Assembly (NCBI GenBank): GCA_016875155.1
Contig: VGSD01000019.1
Coordinates: forward strand, 1-13,936
Direction: 5' to 3'
Source: Deltaproteobacteria bacterium
GTDB lineage: Bacteria; Desulfobacterota; BSN033; UBA1163
Length of the DNA: 13,936 nucleotides
Positions 5,881 to 12,769 of the stretch are shown here, one piece after another (the first letter of the stretch is position 1; each line of letters opens with the position of its first letter). The translations under genes and the position numbers were made by a program. Below the pieces are notes generated by a model. The model made no database searches. It was not told the DNA's origin and saw nothing but the letters and a program-made list of their open reading frames with translations.

Positions 5881-7170
5881 ATGGAAAAAGTGGATGTGAT
5901 CATCGTGGGGGGAGGACTGGCGGGTCTCTCCTGCGCCTATGAATTGGCAGATTCGGGAATGACCGTCCTTGTGCTGGAACGGGGTGATTTCTCGGGAAGC
6001 AAGAATGTGACTGGAGGAAGGATTTATCTTCGTCCCATTCTTCCTTATCTTCCCGACATCTGGAAGGATGCGCCCCTGGAAAGGCATGTGGTCAAAGAGA
6101 TTTTTACCGCCATGGGGAAGACCAACTCCACCACCTTCGAACTTTACAGTGACCGGTTCAACCAAGAACCTTACCCGAGTTATACGATTCTCAGGGCAAA
6201 GTTCGATCGCTGGTTCGCTGATCTGGTTTCTGAAAAGGGAGGTTTTGTTATTCCCCAAAAGGCAGTGGATGATCTCATCAAAGAAAATGGAATAATCATC
6301 GGAGTGAAATCCGGGGATGAAGAGATCGGAGCGGACTGTGTCGTGGCAGCGGATGGCATTCTCTCCTTCTTGGCCGAGAAAGCAGGACTTCGAAAATCTT
6401 TTCAGCCCCAGCACTTTGCGCTTGGATTTAAAGAGGTGATTCGGCTTGATTCAAAAACAATCGAAGACCGATTTCGGCTCAGCGAGGGTGAAGGAGCCGC
6501 CCAACTTTTCCTCGGCACCCTTACTCAAGGAATGATGGGAGGGGGGTTCCTCTATACCAATAAAGACAGCCTCTCTCTGGGTATCGTCATTGGCCTCGAT
6601 TCCCTTAATCGGAGACAACCCCGAGAGGAAATTTATAAACTTCTGGATCATTTTAAAGAGAGACCTGAAATTAGAAATTTAGTGAGGGGGGGAGAGATTG
6701 TTGAATATTCTGCCCATCTCATCACCGAGGGTGGGATTCATATCATGCCCAAGCTCTATACCGATGGGATGCTTGTGGTGGGGGATGCCGCCGGCCTCGG
6801 TCTCAATATGTTGGCCACGGTCAGGGGGATGGAGTATGCCATTGTCTCAGGTGTTTTAGCAGCACGCACCATCATTGGAGCAAAGGAGAGAAACGACTTT
6901 TCAGCTTCTTCTCTTGCTGAATATGAGAAACTTCTCAACGACAGTTTCATCCTGAAGGAGATGAATACTTTTCAAAACACGCTCGCAGTTCTGGAAAACG
7001 AAAGGCTTTTTACGAAGTATCCTCAGGTGATCTCCGACCTCTTTGAAAAGGTGATGTGGGTGGATGAAAATCCGAAAGAGGGAATTTATAAAACCAAAAT
7101 AACTGAATTGAAGAAGGCATTTTTTAATATCGAAACACTGAAAGACTGGTGGCAGTTTAGAAAAATATAA
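5881..7170 (+). CDS. fixC: FixC family flavoprotein (ETF-quinone oxidoreductase-like)
   Basis: 429 residues, the usual length of FixC. This membrane-associated FAD protein takes electrons from the FixAB ETF and, with FixX, passes them to quinone or another acceptor. The N-terminus has the dinucleotide-binding fold with GGGLAGLSCAYELA (G10, G12, G15) and the ribose-binding Glu33 in VLVLERG. GSKNVTGGRIY follows, as in FixC proteins. The second FAD motif is LVVGDAAGLGLN (G301, D302). Unlike full ETF-QO it has no C-terminal Fe-S domain, which FixX supplies. There is no clear transmembrane helix. The ribosome binding site is poor (CGGCGGCGGA at 5865-5874). fixX follows after an unusually long 366-base spacer full of palindromes. 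The family assignment is strong; the direction of electron flow is not visible. Confidence 0.93.
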   Translation: MEKVDVIIVGGGLAGLSCAYELADSGMTVLVLERGDFSGSKNVTGGRIYLRPILPYLPDIWKDAPLERHVVKEIFTAMGKTNSTTFELYSDRFNQEPYPSYTILRAKFDRWFADLVSEKGGFVIPQKAVDDLIKENGIIIGVKSGDEEIGADCVVAADGILSFLAEKAGLRKSFQPQHFALGFKEVIRLDSKTIEDRFRLSEGEGAAQLFLGTLTQGMMGGGFLYTNKDSLSLGIVIGLDSLNRRQPREEIYKLLDHFKERPEIRNLVRGGEIVEYSAHLITEGGIHIMPKLYTDGMLVVGDAAGLGLNMLATVRGMEYAIVSGVLAARTIIGAKERNDFSASSLAEYEKLLNDSFILKEMNTFQNTLAVLENERLFTKYPQVISDLFEKVMWVDENPKEGIYKTKITELKKAFFNIETLKDWWQFRKI

Positions 7171-7536
7171 CCCTATGTGGGGAACTTCGAATATCGAAGC
7201 ACGAAATTCGAAACAAGCACAAATGTTCAAAACACCAATTTTTCAAACAAAAAAGTTTGGTATCAATTTAGCTTTTTGAAAAGATGAGTTTGATGAGTGA
7301 ATAGACAAAAAGAATTATCATAAAATCCCCCTTAATCCCCCTTTGCCAAAGGGGGAAACCCCTATCTCCTCCCTTTAGCAAAGGGAGGTGGGGAGGGATT
7401 TTAAAAAGTTTTTCAAACCGCTTAAGTGTTATAAAGTTTGTAATTTTGAAATTAGAATTTTGGTCATTGTTTCGCCTGTCCCGATTCTATCGGGGGATTT
7501 CGACATTCGAATTTCGGATTTATGGAGAGACCCTCA
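7171..7536. repeat. Nested mosaic of palindromic modules between fixC and fixX
   Basis: The spacer carries no gene. Outer arms CGAAATTCGAA (7202-7212) and TTCGAATTTCG (7506-7516) pair perfectly. An AT-rich imperfect pair follows inside (7209-7248 with 7436-7474). The core at 7322-7402 begins AAAATCCC and ends GGGATTTT. It holds two GC-rich hairpins, CCCCCTTT/AAAGGGGG (7337-7355) and CCTCCCTTT/AAAGGGAGG (7368-7388), each with a 3-base loop. A further hairpin starting CCTGTCCCGATT (7475-7495) resembles the one at 822-842. The arrangement looks like repeats inserted within repeats. Confidence 0.75.
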
Positions 7537-7809
7537 ATGAAAATTACCGAAAAGATAGCCATTGATGCTTTTAAAAACGACAAGGAAACTCATATCCTTC
7601 TCGACCAAAAGATCTGCCATACCTGCAAGGAACGGTTCTGTATCTATGCCTGCCCGGCAAATCTCTATTCCCTTAATGAAAAGGGAGAGATGGTCGTAGA
7701 ATTCGCCGGCTGTCTCGAATGTGGCACCTGCATGATCGCCTGCATCTATTGCTCTGTCAGATGGAAATATCCACGCAGTGAATTCGGTGTCCAATACCGC
7801 TTCGGATAA
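7537..7809 (+). CDS. fixX: FixX family ferredoxin-like protein
   Basis: 90 residues from ATG 7537 (MKITEKIAIDAFKNDKE). This start is preferred over the in-frame ATG at 7522 because GGAGAG at 7524-7529 gives a ribosome binding site at proper spacing and FixX proteins usually begin this way; the longer form would add MERPS. FixX is the iron-sulphur partner of FixC in the FixABCX complex. The family ending is clear: AGCLECGTC and then WKYPRSEFGVQYRFG. Cysteines at 27, 30, 35 and 39 (CHTCKERFCIYACP) and at 60, 63, 66 and 70 (CLECGTCMIAC) make two four-cysteine sets. Proteobacterial FixX usually has only one complete set, so this one may carry two [4Fe-4S] clusters. It lies directly behind the palindromic spacer after fixC. 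Confidence 0.9.
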   Translation: MKITEKIAIDAFKNDKETHILLDQKICHTCKERFCIYACPANLYSLNEKGEMVVEFAGCLECGTCMIACIYCSVRWKYPRSEFGVQYRFG

Positions 7810-7874
7810 AAATAGGTGAAACCTGTTCAATCTTTCAAAACGCATCGTCAAGACCTCTCTTTTTTGATCCACCA

Positions 7875-9422
7875 ATGAAAACCGACAAGGAACTTTACCG
7901 CAAATTGCGTGTCTTATCGTGCGAAACGTTATGGAATGAAGAAGTGGCACGGTTTGACCGGTCTTCTTCTGAGGAGCGGAGCAAACGGGTGGCCGTCATC
8001 CGGGCAGTGGGCACTGCCTTCTCTAAATCTGGGAGTGCAAAGCAGAAGGCCGAAGTGCGGTCATGGCTTGTTCGTCTCTTGAAGGATCCAATCGAAAAGG
8101 TGCGACGCTATGCAATGACAGCCCTACCCAAGCTTGGTTCTGGTCCGGTTGAAGAAAAGGAACTGCTTTCCTTATTGCAGACGACCACAATCGAGCGTGA
8201 GAAAAAATTCCTGGCGCAGGCTCTGGAAAAAATTGGGGGGACAGCCACACTGGACACGGTAACTGACGTTCCTGGTTTTCCCCAAACGGAGCAGAAGGTG
8301 AAAGCCAGCCTTGCCCGTCAAGAAAGACCCAGTACCATCCGAATGGAGCGACTTCTCTCCGGGGTAACCGGCTTGCGTACCCATTTGCACTGCCGCAAGG
8401 GGCTCGAAGAGATTCTCCACGATGAAGTGAAAGAGTATATTGCGAAATATAGGAAATTCCGCATCGTCGAGGTGCGGAGCGGCTTGGTTGCCATTACACC
8501 GACAACTCCTTTCTCTTTAAGAGACATTTACATGCTAAGGTGTTTTGCCTCCTTTGGCTTTTTCCTTGGCCATGTTCAGGGTTCAAACCCGACGGATTCT
8601 GTCAATGCTATAGCCTCAATGATGATATCGCCTTTATCACAGTCTATTCTGTCAGCTTTTACAGAAGGATCCATTCGCTATCGTCTGGAATTTGTTTCCA
8701 AGGGGCATCAGAGAGGTGCGGTGCGCCTCCTGGCAAATCGGGCTTATGCGATGTGCCCAGACATTCTCAACGATCCGCGAAGTGCCCCCTGGTCGATGGA
8801 CCTTATTCCCACAGGACATGGGATCTCTATTGAATTGCGTCCGAAACTAACACCCGATCCGCGGTTTACCTATCGTGAGGAAGACCTTCGTGTGACCTCC
8901 CACCCTCCATTGGCCGCCTCAATGGCCCGCCTGAGTGGACGAGGGAAGCAGGAGATCGTATGGGATCCTTTTTGCGGATCGGGATTGGAACTTATCGAAA
9001 GGGCACGTCTGGGCGGTATACGAAGTATTTACGGAACAGATATCAACCCCAATGCGATTGACATTTGCCGGACTAACTTTGCTGCCTCCAAAGTGAAGTC
9101 CGTCCCATTGACACTCGCCTGCTGTGACTTTCGCGACTATTCTAAGGTCGAAGGCCTAGGCCCTGAGACCGTAACACTCATCATTACTAACCCTCCTATG
9201 GGAAGACGAATTCGTATTCATAACATACGCGGATTGTTTGGGGATCTTTTTGATGTCGCTGCGACAGTGCTCAAACCTGGCGGACGGCTGATCTTCGCCA
9301 ACCCTTTGCGCATCGAACCATCAGATCCTTCACTTAAATTGAAGTATCGGAAGGTAGTTGATCTTGGCGGCTTCAACTGCCATCTCGAAATGTATATCAA
9401 GGAAGTCTCCAAGGGAGTATAA
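7875..9422 (+). CDS. HEAT-like repeat / THUMP-like / RNA methyltransferase fusion protein
   Basis: 515 residues. Residues about 50-120 contain two HEAT-like helical repeats (WLVRLLKDPIEKVRRYAMTALPKLG and a second ending in AQALEKIGG). Residues about 155-270 resemble the THUMP region of RNA-modifying enzymes (LRTHLHCRKGLEEILHDEV, then SLRDIYMLRCFASF). The C-terminal third is a class I SAM-dependent methyltransferase: motif I WDPFCGSGLELIERA (W363-G370 on), the acidic GTDINPN (D389), and the catalytic NPPMGRR (N439-R445), typical of THUMP-linked N2-guanine RNA methyltransferases. The likely role is N2-methylation of a guanosine in tRNA or rRNA; the target is unknown. The ATG has no obvious ribosome binding site and no other good start follows before the first repeats. 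It follows fixX by 65 bases but has no evident role in acyl-CoA metabolism. Confidence 0.83.
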   Translation: MKTDKELYRKLRVLSCETLWNEEVARFDRSSSEERSKRVAVIRAVGTAFSKSGSAKQKAEVRSWLVRLLKDPIEKVRRYAMTALPKLGSGPVEEKELLSLLQTTTIEREKKFLAQALEKIGGTATLDTVTDVPGFPQTEQKVKASLARQERPSTIRMERLLSGVTGLRTHLHCRKGLEEILHDEVKEYIAKYRKFRIVEVRSGLVAITPTTPFSLRDIYMLRCFASFGFFLGHVQGSNPTDSVNAIASMMISPLSQSILSAFTEGSIRYRLEFVSKGHQRGAVRLLANRAYAMCPDILNDPRSAPWSMDLIPTGHGISIELRPKLTPDPRFTYREEDLRVTSHPPLAASMARLSGRGKQEIVWDPFCGSGLELIERARLGGIRSIYGTDINPNAIDICRTNFAASKVKSVPLTLACCDFRDYSKVEGLGPETVTLIITNPPMGRRIRIHNIRGLFGDLFDVAATVLKPGGRLIFANPLRIEPSDPSLKLKYRKVVDLGGFNCHLEMYIKEVSKGV

Positions 9423-9480
9423 CCTCGGTCTATCCCTTAAACTGGTTTTATTCTCAAGGTATTAAGAACCCATATTTTTC

Positions 9481-9509
9481 TTGACAACCTTTTATTTATA
9501 AGTTAATAT
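9481..9509 (+). promoter_or_regulatory. Near-consensus sigma-70 promoter of the tetR operon
   Basis: TTGACA (9481-9486), a perfect -35, is followed after exactly 17 bases by TAATAT (9504-9509), one base from the -10 consensus. Transcription would begin near 9516, inside the palindrome that starts at 9509. The leader before the TetR start at 9578 is about 60 bases. Confidence 0.8.
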
Positions 9510-9547
9510 CCGACCGACTGGTCGGATTTAATCCAAACGGTCGGTTT
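9509..9547. promoter_or_regulatory. TetR-type operator over the transcription start, with a second half-site
   Basis: TCCGACC (9509-9515) and GGTCGGA (9520-9526) form a perfect 7-4-7 palindrome abutting the -10 box. A further half-site, CGGTCGG within AAACGGTCGGTTTT (9535-9548), lies downstream and is the complement of CCGACCG at 9510-9516. The position is ideal for repression by the TetR protein encoded 52 bases downstream. No similar palindrome was noticed upstream of the other genes here. Confidence 0.75.
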
Positions 9548-9577
9548 TTTATATACATGTAAGTTTCGGATTTAATT

Positions 9578-10204
9578 ATGGAAAAAAACTGGATTGATTT
9601 AAGCAATAAAGAGATAGATAAGATGCAAAAAATTGCCAAATCTGCGGCAAAACTCTTCAATGAAAAGGGCTATCTTGAGACAAGTATGGATGACATCTCA
9701 AATGCGGCCCAATTGAGTAAGGGAGGAATCTATCACTATTTTTCAAGCAAAAATGAAATCCTCTTTTTCATTTCAGCCAATTTCATGGATCTCCTTCTGA
9801 GAGGGCTCGAGGAGGAACTTAAAAAGATCGAAGGCAGTTTTGCAAAAATAAAATATTTCATCTCACGACATATAAAATTTTATTCCCAATATCTCTCCGA
9901 AGCCAAGACTGTGATTCATGAAGCCCATCTCCTTCCGCCTGAATACTTTAAGGTTATCGCAGATAAAGAGAGGCAGTATCATCAAATTGTCAGTGACATT
10001 CTTTTTGCCTTCTTTGAGGGGAAGGTTGAAAAGGACCAATTGAAAGCAGTTGCCTTCATTCTGTTTGGTACCTGCAACGGAATTTACTACTGGTATGATC
10101 CGAAGGGATCCATTACTCCGGAGAACCTCTCTGAGATCATAGGTGACATTCTCTGTGTGGGTTTGACAGGTTACAAACAAAAAGGCGAAGTCGTCAAGTT
10201 TTAA
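9578..10204 (+). CDS. TetR/AcrR family transcriptional regulator
   Basis: 208 residues, normal for the family. The N-terminal DNA-binding domain spans about residues 18-65: KIAKSAAKLFNEKGYLETSM, the helix-turn-helix DDISNAAQLSKGGIYHYF and then SSKNEIL. The C-terminal ligand domain is helical and diverse, as expected; it probably senses an acyl-CoA or related compound given its neighbours. The gene lies behind a strong promoter overlapped by a palindromic operator, indicating autoregulation. Only 14 bases separate it from ACAD2, with ACAD3 and ACAD4 following, so it very likely controls their expression, in the manner of TetR-type fatty-acid regulators such as Bacillus FadR. The ribosome binding site is weak (CGGA at 9567-9570). 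Family certain; ligand inferred. Confidence 0.92.
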   Translation: MEKNWIDLSNKEIDKMQKIAKSAAKLFNEKGYLETSMDDISNAAQLSKGGIYHYFSSKNEILFFISANFMDLLLRGLEEELKKIEGSFAKIKYFISRHIKFYSQYLSEAKTVIHEAHLLPPEYFKVIADKERQYHQIVSDILFAFFEGKVEKDQLKAVAFILFGTCNGIYYWYDPKGSITPENLSEIIGDILCVGLTGYKQKGEVVKF

Positions 10205-10218
10205 GATGACAAGGAACG

Positions 10219-11388
10219 ATGTTTGACCAGGCTACTCTCATTCCAACCGAGGAACTAAAAAAATTTCGGGAGAAGGTTCATCAACTTGCAAAGGGAAAGA
10301 TTGCTCCCCAGGCTTCTCTGGTGGATGAAGAGGAATTTTTTAACCGTAACGTGGAATCCCTGCTATGGGACCATGGACTGCTCACCCTTACTTTCCCGGA
10401 AGAATACGGGGGGGTTCGAAGAGATAAGACATTGTCCCTGTGCATCGCAGTTGAAGAGATCGCAAAATATTGTGCTTCTTCCGCGCTTCTACTAATCATC
10501 CAGGCTGTTGGTAGTTTTCCAATCATCCACGCCGGCTCCCCAGAAGTGAAGCAAAAATACCTGCCTCAGATGAGCAAGGGCCGGAAACTGGTAGCCTATC
10601 TTGTGACAGAACCTACTGCGGGTTCGGACGTTTCTGGTATCCGGACCACAGCAAAGCGAATTGGAGATCATTATCTTCTCAATGGATCCAAATGCTTTGC
10701 CACCAGCGGCGGAGTGGCTGGCATCTATTCCGCGCTGGCTAAAACGTCCGAGGAAAAACGGAAGAGTTCATTCTTTCTTGTCGAAAGACAATTCGAGGGG
10801 CTGTCGATCGGGCGGACAGAACGAAAACTCGGCCAGAGAGGATCCAATACGACTGAGGTCTTTTTAGAAAATGTGAAGGTGCCCGCAGAGAATCTGTTGG
10901 GCCGTGAGGGAGATGGTTTTCTGATCGCCATGAAAGATTTTGACATGTCCCGGCCTGCCATCGGCGCCCAGGCATTGGGAATCGCCGAGGGCGCTCTTGA
11001 AGTACTTCTTCAATCCATCAAGGAGAAACAGACACTTCAAAAGCCGATCACCAATTATTCTATCCTTCAGGCTACCCTAGCAGATTCAGCTATCTTGATC
11101 GAAGCCGCCCGCGGGCTCGTCTATCGTGCTGCCATTCTGAACGATGTGGGGGAGAGCAATACAAAACTTGCATCCATGGCAAAGTGTTTTGCCTCGGATG
11201 CAGCAATGAAAGTCACCTATGAAATCATCGATGCCCTCCAGATCGTCGATGGGTATCGTTCTCTAAAAAAAATGGATGCAGTGAGAATGTATCGGGATTC
11301 CAAATTAACTCAAATTTTTGAAGGAACCAACCAGATCCAGCGTCTGGTCATCGCAAGACAACTCTTAAAAGATCTGACGAATACTTAA
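10219..11388 (+). CDS. Acyl-CoA dehydrogenase (ACAD2) with altered FAD-contact motifs
   Basis: 389 residues, full length. ACADs introduce a trans alpha-beta double bond into acyl-CoA and pass electrons to ETF. The flavin/substrate strand YLVTEPTAGSDVSG and the LNGSKCFATSGG loop are normal. The catalytic Glu is present in IFEGTNQIQR (E368, bases 11320-11322). Two motifs that usually hold FAD from the neighbouring subunit are changed: R-x-x-F-G reads KQTLQ (residues 270-274), and the usual GGYGY after QI reads DGYRS. This suggests a special quaternary structure or weaker flavin binding. AAGGA lies only 3 bases before the ATG. It directly follows the tetR gene and precedes ACAD3 by 15 bases, so the three are almost surely co-transcribed. 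Substrate chain type cannot be told. Confidence 0.93.
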   Translation: MFDQATLIPTEELKKFREKVHQLAKGKIAPQASLVDEEEFFNRNVESLLWDHGLLTLTFPEEYGGVRRDKTLSLCIAVEEIAKYCASSALLLIIQAVGSFPIIHAGSPEVKQKYLPQMSKGRKLVAYLVTEPTAGSDVSGIRTTAKRIGDHYLLNGSKCFATSGGVAGIYSALAKTSEEKRKSSFFLVERQFEGLSIGRTERKLGQRGSNTTEVFLENVKVPAENLLGREGDGFLIAMKDFDMSRPAIGAQALGIAEGALEVLLQSIKEKQTLQKPITNYSILQATLADSAILIEAARGLVYRAAILNDVGESNTKLASMAKCFASDAAMKVTYEIIDALQIVDGYRSLKKMDAVRMYRDSKLTQIFEGTNQIQRLVIARQLLKDLTNT

Positions 11389-11403
11389 AGGGGGAAAAAT
11401 CTA

Positions 11404-12552
11404 ATGGACTTCAGTCTCACGTCTCGACAACGGCTTTTAAAAGATGCCGTCCGTGAATTTATGAAAGGGGAATGTGACCCCACCGTTACACTTGAACTGG
11501 CAAAGAAGAAACAGTTCCCTTGGGAGATCTACAGGAAGGCCGGACAGAATGGTTATCTTGCCTCCTACTATCCCAAAGATCTTGGCGGACAGGGATTGCC
11601 CTTACTCGACTATTGCCTGATCATGGAGGAGATGATCCGCTATGACAACCGGGTCGGAATGGCACTCAGCCTCGGTTCCATTCCTGCCAAAACCCTTCTG
11701 AGGTTCGGAAACGAAGAGCAGAAGAAGAAATATCTTCCCAAACTGACAAAGGGAGAGGGAGTTGCTTCCATTGCCGTGACCGAACCCAATCACGGGAGTG
11801 ATATCAGTTTTCTCGATACCCGCGCTGAGAAAAAGGGAGATGAATACATTCTCAATGGCAGCAAGATCTTCATCACCAATGCGGACATCTCCGATTTCTA
11901 TACAGTCTTTGCCCAGACCAACCCAGATGCCCCTCCTTACCGGGGAATCAGCGGTTTCATCGTGGAAAGACAGCAGGAGGGGGTGACCGCCCTCGACCTG
12001 GGAGAAAAGATCGGATTAAGAACAACCTCTTCCTGTAGTATCGAATTTCGTGACGTAAAAGTACATAAGAGTAACCTCCTAGGAAAAGAGAACCACGGCT
12101 TCACTTACATCATGGAAGCTCTAAATGAAGGAAGAGCCGAGATTGCCAATGAAGCCGTCGGCATTGCAAGAGGGGTGTATGACCGGGCACTTTCCCACAC
12201 CAAGAACCGGGAGCAGTTTGGTCAAAAGATCGGCAAATTTCAGAACATCTCCCACATGATTGTCGAGATGTCCGAAGAAATCGAATCCTCCGCCCTGTTA
12301 GCCTATAAAGCAGTCTGGTTGATTGACCAGGGAAAGATGGACCTCTCCACTTCTCTACAGGCAAAGGTCAAATGTACCTTGACTGCCATCGATGTCGCTC
12401 TCAAGGCAATGCAGATCTTTGCGGGGTATGGTCTTTTTGACGAACAGTTTATTGCGGGTTATCTTGGAGATGCCCTGGCCTCGTGGCTCCTCGAAGGAAC
12501 AGGACAGATTCAGAGAAATACAGTGGCAAGTCACCTTCTCGGAAAATTGTAA
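11404..12552 (+). CDS. Acyl-CoA dehydrogenase (ACAD3)
   Basis: 382 residues, full length. Family motifs in order: MDFSLTSRQRLLKDAVREF at the N-terminus, SIAVTEPNHGSDISF for the flavin strand, LNGSKIFITNADISDF, NREQFGQKIGKF (the R-x-x-F-G FAD contact, intact), and LEGTGQIQRN with the catalytic Glu (E364). Two normally conserved spots differ: the usual GGYG reads AGYG, and the Arg of the RDA motif before the catalytic loop is Gly (YLGDALAS). AAGGGGG gives a strong ribosome binding site about 9 bases before the ATG. It is 15 bases behind ACAD2 in the TetR-led operon. Because ACAD2 lacks the FAD contact motif that ACAD3 keeps, a mixed ACAD2-ACAD3 oligomer is possible, as in mycobacterial heteromeric FadE enzymes, but this is inference. 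Confidence 0.93.
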   Translation: MDFSLTSRQRLLKDAVREFMKGECDPTVTLELAKKKQFPWEIYRKAGQNGYLASYYPKDLGGQGLPLLDYCLIMEEMIRYDNRVGMALSLGSIPAKTLLRFGNEEQKKKYLPKLTKGEGVASIAVTEPNHGSDISFLDTRAEKKGDEYILNGSKIFITNADISDFYTVFAQTNPDAPPYRGISGFIVERQQEGVTALDLGEKIGLRTTSSCSIEFRDVKVHKSNLLGKENHGFTYIMEALNEGRAEIANEAVGIARGVYDRALSHTKNREQFGQKIGKFQNISHMIVEMSEEIESSALLAYKAVWLIDQGKMDLSTSLQAKVKCTLTAIDVALKAMQIFAGYGLFDEQFIAGYLGDALASWLLEGTGQIQRNTVASHLLGKL

Positions 12553-12769
12553 CCGTGGAGGCTTCATCTTATAATGCAATTATTAACCAGGGCATATTAT
12601 AGTTTGTATGAGCCCCGGTAGGTCATTGCGAGGCGTCCCGCTAAAGCGGAACGACGAAGCAATCTGAAGCCGAGATTGCCATGCCCTTCGGGCTCGCAAT
12701 GACAACTTTTTATGGTCCAAAATGTAACCTATTTCATGCTCTAAGTAATATTGAAGAGGGAGAACTTTT
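12553..12769. other. Spacer between ACAD3 and ACAD4
   Basis: No gene is seen in these 217 bases. The middle is a palindromic repeat element (12622-12703). Bases 12553-12621 and 12704-12750 show nothing recognisable. GAGGGAG at 12756-12762 is the ribosome binding site of ACAD4. No clear promoter or intrinsic terminator was found, so read-through from ACAD3 is possible. Confidence 0.5.
12622..12703. repeat. Dispersed palindromic repeat, GTCATTGCGAG...CTCGCAATGAC type
   Basis: The 82-base element has perfect 11-base terminal arms, GTCATTGCGAG (12622-12632) and CTCGCAATGAC (12693-12703). Inside are GCAATCT (12659-12665) pairing with AGATTGC (12673-12679), a small CCGCT/AGCGG hairpin (12638-12649), and GCCC/GGGC (12683-12693). 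This pattern resembles a short palindromic repeat seen in intergenic regions of many bacterial genomes. It has no coding capacity. Confidence 0.8.

Noticed and set aside
5674..6414. Long minus-strand open frame (246 codons)
   Set aside because: It overlaps the well-supported fixC and the end of the pRiA4b ORF-3 gene, shows no family motif and has a composition typical of an antisense shadow.
7322..7402. The GC-rich double hairpin after fixC as an intrinsic terminator
   Set aside because: No U-tract directly follows either stem, and the element has symmetric AAAATCCC/GGGATTTT ends like a dispersed repeat. A partial termination effect cannot be excluded.
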